A stretch of 23,646 nucleotides of DNA from Amphimedon queenslandica (Eukaryota > Porifera > Demospongiae > Haplosclerida > Niphatidae): contig NW_003546796.1 in assembly GCF_000090795.2 (NCBI RefSeq), positions 26,247 through 49,892 on the forward strand, given 5' to 3'. Positions within the stretch are counted from its first letter, which is position 1. Every line of letters starts with the position of its first letter. Shown here piece by piece: positions 18,964 to 23,646 of this stretch. Under the pieces are notes generated by a model. The model worked only from the letters and a program-made list of their open reading frames with translations, was not told the origin of the DNA and ran no database searches. The position numbers and the translations under genes were made by a program.

Positions 18964-21900
18964 TTAATAGAAAAACACTCTATCTTTTATGATATTATAG
19001 TCACGATATTCTGTGCACATGTCTTTGTCGTCGGTATGTAGATAGAGCTTCATTTTCTTATTAACTAATAACGATTGAAGAATTAGTACTATTCCATCAG
19101 ATGATATTGAAGTACCTGCTAGATCTAATACTTCTAATGTTGAATTTTTGATTAGTTCAGAAAGATTCAGTGAAATAGCAGAGGTAACAAGAGAATTTCT
19201 CTGGAAGCTTAATCCTTTAAGTGTATTGTTTTGCAGCAATACAGTTATAACATCAGTAACTGCTTTGTCAGCAATGGAGCAGTTACAAAGATATAAACCT
19301 TCTAGTGATTTGTCATTAGCCAGTAAGTTACATAAAGATGAGATGCAGTCCTGTGTTAGTTGAGTGTCACGTATTGTCAAGGATTTCACATTTTCATTTT
19401 CTAATAAAACTGGCAACAGATCACACACAATGTCAGGAGATGATTTCATTATTCTTATGCTATGATGCTTGCTTGTTAATAGAGAAACTACTTCTTGACA
19501 TTGTATTAAAGATGGAGAGGTCAGTTGAACACCATCATCATACCACCTAATTGCTTTAGGTTTTCCTGAATACATAAACAATTATAATTAATTACTGTAT
19601 TATCAAGTATAATTCTCTACTATAAAATTTCTAATGGCTAATAAGGCAAGCAACACTTCTTTCTAGTTTTTGTGGATTTTATACTTCAAATATTTTACAT
19701 TTCAAAAAATTAACACACAAGCTAGACAAAATATAGGAAAAAAGAAATTGCAGATCATGGACGATATCTAATACCCTCAAAATACTCTATAGATTATTAG
19801 TACATATAAATATATCTTACCATGTTCTTTTTTTCTAAGTTGATCTAGCAGAACTGAATCTTGTTTAATTATTGATAAAAAAAGACTTGCTCTCTCAACG
19901 TTGCTCCTCATCTTTATTTCCTTGATTTTAGGTATGTCAACATTTTCTGTCATTGCATAATGAAATAGTTCAAGTGATTCCAATGTTGACAGTTCACTCT
20001 CTTCATCTTTTTTAATATCAATAATATTAACAATTCCCTCTTGATCAGTATCTAATGATCTTGCTAACCACCATTCACTAGTACGCTCTTCCTTGATCTG
20101 AAGTTTCTCTCCTTTCTTGATTGAAAGTTGAGTACTATTCCTTGCCTCCCAGTCTCTAATAGCTACATAAACTGGTCCTTTTGGTGGATCCATATATTGT
20201 GTAGACTGATCCTTTCCTAAAATACCAGTACTAGTCATTATGTTAATATAATCTAATACATACTAAGAGTAATTAAAGTTTCTTTCAGTTGCTGTATATT
20301 CATTAATGATATCTTTTCCTGTAACTGTTCTATCTCCTTTTCTCTTTCAATTAATGTTTTCTCTACTCCAATTAACATTTCTTCTATTCCTAGTCATTTA
20401 TAATAGTAGTCAAAAATTGGTCACTATTTTTAAAACAATATTAACTCTTGTAACAATTTGTGTATTATTAAATTGCATGTATGAAGGACCAGTATTGGTA
20501 AAAACAGAACCACCACAAGTGGGGTAGTTAGAAGTGTCATCTAACTGCCAGTACTGGTAGTTTTTAGACTATACAGTGCACCCACACACTATAGTACTAG
20601 TCTTGATCCATGCTCAATCTCATGTAGCCAGACCACACTCTCTGTGGCCACACTCTCCACAGTTTGGCTAAGTAAGACTACTATAGTACAAACAAGATAA
20701 ACTATAGCTGTTTCATGTTACTGGATATATATACTCGAATGTTAGTTGATTAGTTGATTAGAAGCCTCAGCTTCTAATCAACTAACATTGGAGTGCATAC
20801 ATCCAGTAACTCTTAACATTTTGTATAATTAACTATAACTTGTACAACCAATAATGATACTCTAAACACAGTTGTACTCTATTCTCATTATACAGTATTA
20901 AGTATGTCTGTATATATACCTGTTTTGCTTTGAAGAGATGATCGTAAATGATCTATTTCCATTTGCATTGCTTTTGTCATCTTCTTTTTACTCTCTTCCT
21001 TCTCAGACTCTAAATAATAAAAATGAATCAATTAAATTATTAGGAACAACAATTCAGCTACATGATGTATTTATTCAAAATTCATGGACATGACAATATT
21101 CATAGATATCATGTCTCAAAACATGAATGTCATTATACTTGATATGAGATACCTTTAAATTATCAATAATTATAATTAACAATAATTAGTACAATACCTA
21201 ATGTGTCTATTGTACCCTTCAATTTAGCATTCTCCTCAAGTAAATCATCTCTTTCACTCTCTACCATCTCGAGTTTCTTCATTAGACTCTTCACCTCCTA
21301 TCAAATATTAAAGTATACTATTAATTTATATACACATACATTCACTAACCTCATCAATTGCATGTTCATCATACACAGTATAGTAACCAATAGTTAAACT
21401 AATCAATCCCATCTCCTTTAGCATATCAACGTTATCTCTAGCTGTCACTAGTAAACTCTCCATCAGATAATGAGGAGCATAACAAGTAACAATGATGGAG
21501 TTCCCTTCCTTGATCACTACCACCTCCACTTGATTATCTTGAAATGCTACGCGCAGTAGGGCTCTGATATCGGAGAGAGATCGTTCACTTGGTTTCCAAT
21601 CCAGAACAAACTTGATCGTCTCACAAGTGAGGAGAGAAGAGGATAATTTCTTAAGCTCACGATCACAAAACATTGTTAATTTGTTCTCACAGAATTCATC
21701 CAAGTGTGTCTGATAAGCTAATATCATGTCTCCAGCATCTTGTATTGAGTATTTGTTCACTATAGTCTCCAATAGAGCAACGTTAGTGATAGAACACTCA
21801 TCCTCAATCACTTCCATTACAACCTTAAAGCGATTGGCTTTTTTCAATCGAGGCTTTAATTCTGGACGACATCTTCGAAGGTAGGTTTTAAGGTGATTCA

Positions 21901-22985
21901 GAGATGGAATTGATTTTTTAATGAGAGGAGCAATATCATCAAGAAGTGTACCACGCAAATCGCATATTTTGTCAAACTTCTTTTGAAAGCCAGGATTAAC
22001 TCTAACCTCTAATACACCTATAATATAGTGTAATGACATTGAATTGGGTATAATTGATGTTACTAACCTTGTGGAGTAGCATCAGTATTGGTAGTTACTT
22101 GAGTCTCACTACTACTATCTTGTAATTGTCCAGATCCTGTATTTATTATAATAGTCAATGTATATATGTTATATTAGATCATTACTTGAAGATGTTGAAG
22201 TACTTGCTTGTTGACAAGATGGCATAACTGTTACTGCTGAAGGATATGACTTCCCTATTGTATTAGAATATAAATAAGTTAAGTGTATTTATAAAACTCT
22301 TCATTTACCATATTCCATTATTATATCACTAGCTAAAGACACTGCTTCCTTTGATTTCATTAGAATGCTTGTCAGAGTACATAACTTGCTATGATCTTCA
22401 GCTACAGCACTTAATATTAGTAACATTGGATCTCCTACCAATGAACAACCGCAACTCTTCACTTCTGTTAATGTATCCTTAGATATCAATCCCTCTGTAT
22501 GTAAGAGATCAACTGATTCCTCAGTAAGAACAACTTGAGCTAGTCTACCAATATAACACTGCAATATCTCACTAACAGGATCTGCCACTGTTATAAAGAT
22601 ATAAATGGTAAAATACAATAATAACATTATTACTTGTTTTGCGAATATTATTAGAAACAGCTAATGCATTCATTCCACGGAGTGCATTAGCCAGTGTCTG
22701 CCATACAAGAGTATGATCAGAGCCTTCAGTCAACCACTTGGCTAAACACTCCATCAGGCAATTTGAAGGATCTCCTTTATTAGCTGACTCAATAGCTTTC
22801 AGTGTGTGATAAGGCAGGCCAAGATTCAATCCAAACTCAAACCATCTTGCTTCAGGAAACTTGTAATGCCTCAAGACTTGTAAAACAAACTTTAACTTGC
22901 TAATATCTGTACACAAATTATGTATATCAGTGTATTATAAATAATCTGACTCACCTAATGGGAAATGTGATGGTTTTGAAGCCAT
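18964..22985 (-). CDS. Death domain - coiled coil - SH3 - LRR protein, 11 exons, complete
   Basis: Exons (5' to 3'): 22955-22985, 22634-22906, 22309-22587, 22186-22254, 22068-22136, 21350-22017, 21198-21297, 20920-21009, 20264-20389, 19821-20216, 18964-19565. All are GT/AG, all phases join, 900 residues. Domains: Death domain ~12-100 (WFEFGLNLGL, CLMECLAKWL, LVWQTLANAL); a second helical, CARD/death-fold-like region ~105-190; Ser/Thr-rich linker to ~240; a ~220-residue module ~241-460 with CSITNVALLETIV, KFVLDWKPSERSLSDI and LISLTIGYYTVYDE; coiled coil ~464-568; SH3 ~582-638 (YVAIRDWEA, EWWLARS, GIVNI); helical stretch; then four ~28-residue LRRs of ribonuclease-inhibitor type, ~740-880. No signal peptide, membrane span or NACHT P-loop. 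Likely a cytosolic signalling scaffold or sensor (inference). I recall the middle module from sponge predicted proteins but know no function for it. The start is an ATG with a short first exon (MASKPSHFPL). Confidence 0.88.
20585..20692. repeat. Foldback element in intron of the Death/LRR gene
   Basis: The arms ACTATAGTACTAGTCTT (from ~20590) and AAGACTACTATAGT (~20676-20690) are inverted. Inside them AGCCAGACCACA...GTGG and CCACAGTTTGGCT form a second stem. About 105 bp. It lies in the 530-bp intron 20390-20919, which is otherwise unusually long for this gene. Confidence 0.6.
20716..20810. repeat. Second foldback hairpin in the same intron
   Basis: The outer arms GTTACTGGAT / ATCCAGTAAC and inner arms ATGTTAGTTGATTAG...TTAGAAG / CTTCTAATCAACTAACAT surround a central CCTCAG. 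The inner stem is essentially perfect, with one arm carrying an extra TTGATTAG duplication. Confidence 0.75.
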
Positions 22986-23164
22986 TTGAAACTAGTTTAA
23001 GTATTGTATACAAGGAGAGGTAAAGGTAAGACGAGAAGACGTGGCATGCACAGCAAATTCCAATAAACTGCATGGGAGGGGCTGATTTAGATCTAACCAG
23101 AAAAGTTTTAAAGTTTTTATTGTTAAACTGCCCATTTGTCACTTAAGACTAACGTTTCATGCGT

Positions 23165-23490
23165 TTCCATACTACATTTCTCTTCCTGTATAGTATCGTG
23201 GATTGGCTCCAATGTATTACAGAGGTTCAGCTGACGCAGTTGTAGTCTATGACATCACCAACCTGGTAATTAATATAATAGTATACTTTTAATACATACA
23301 TGTACAATACATGTACATGTACATATATCTCTGACTCATTTTCAAAAGTTTAAGTTTTCAAATTTTCATCATTGAAATAGCTTTGAGCTTTTACACTATA
23401 CATTATTATAACGATTATTATTATTATTATTTGTAGAAGAGTTTCATTGAGATGCAGAGCTGGATTCAGGAGCTGAGACAGTTAAGACCA
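23165..23490 (+). pseudogene. Rab22/31 exon 4-5 fragment, exon 5 truncated
   Basis: 23194-23265 copies Rab exon 4 at full length with intact acceptor and donor; GCTGCA has become GACGCA (SAAAVVV to SADAVVV). The intron is partly alignable (AGCTTTGAGCTTTTACACTA). 23437-23490 copies the first half of exon 5 (KSFIEMQSWIQELRQL) and then jumps directly into satellite sequence, removing the GNKLD nucleotide-binding motif. The homology starts in the intron at about 23165. The right end of the window prevents knowing whether exons 6-7 follow. Confidence 0.9.
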
Positions 23491-23646
23491 TTAAATTTTT
23501 CAAGTTACATGTATGGCTAGTTTTTAAGTGGCCAATTTTTGAAAATTACCCAAGGCATAGTTTTTCCAAAAATCAGCTCTAAAATCACCCCAAATTTTTA
23601 TTACATTTTCTAATACATATTGATGTCCTTATGCTGTGTAGAAAGT
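23491..23646. repeat. Satellite monomer at the window end
   Basis: TTAAATTTTTCAAGTTACAT, 'AAATTACCCAAGGC', 'CAAATTTTTATTACATTTTC' and 'TATTGATGTCCTTATGCTGTGTAGAAAG' show one unit of the ~178-bp family in the same orientation as in Rab intron 5. It is joined to the broken Rab exon 5 copy and continues beyond the window. Confidence 0.9.

Noticed and set aside
1-23646. tRNA, rRNA or other structured RNA genes
   Set aside because: No cloverleaf with A/B boxes or conserved RNA sequence was noticed, though a covariance-model scan was not possible.

Overview
This is intron-rich, AT-rich animal nuclear DNA. The window suggests a demosponge, probably Amphimedon-like. The reasons are 30-60 nt introns, dense small inverted-repeat elements, microsatellites of TTA/TAA and TACATG, metazoan genes (Rab22/31, a SAMHD1-type HD protein), and a Death-domain protein with a module I recall as recurring in sponge predicted proteins. 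The species assignment is inference. Exon models were built by hand from splice sites, reading-phase continuity and remembered family sequences.

Layout, left to right. (1) 50-285 (+): an acidic exon of an unidentified gene. (2) 345-853: a terminal-inverted-repeat element, then diverged satellite monomers. (3) 1400-5553 (-): an 11-exon gene for an acidic protein with WW-like segments, a degenerate EF-hand and a coiled coil. Its introns hold several MITE-like elements and a 42-bp tandem repeat. (4) 5833-9648 (+): a complete 7-exon Rab22/Rab31-type GTPase, divergent from the previous gene and sharing a 279-bp intergenic region. Its fifth intron holds a tandem array of ~178-bp satellite monomers. 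(5) 10539-11450 (-): a single-exon charged coiled-coil protein starting MG. (6) 12140-14377 (+): a 13-exon SAMHD1-like HD phosphohydrolase without a SAM domain. It has 32-61 nt introns and one apparent frameshift. (7) 15040-18500: a degenerate repeat of blocks 4-6, containing satellite, a Rab exon 6 scrap, a frameshifted coiled-coil paralogue, SAMHD1-like exon scraps, and then a near-identical copy of Rab exons 6-7 plus its 3' flank. (8) 18964-22985 (-): a complete 11-exon, 900-residue gene with the order Death domain, second helical death-fold-like region, ~220-residue conserved module, coiled coil, SH3, leucine-rich repeats. (9) 23165-23646 (+): another Rab fragment (exons 4-5), fused in mid-exon to the satellite.

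The most interesting element is the Death/SH3/LRR protein. It has the layout of an intracellular signalling scaffold or sensor but no NACHT ATPase. It lies beside a SAMHD1-like dNTPase homologue in a locus shaped by satellite and partial-gene duplication. A joint defence role is possible but is only inference from domain content and proximity.
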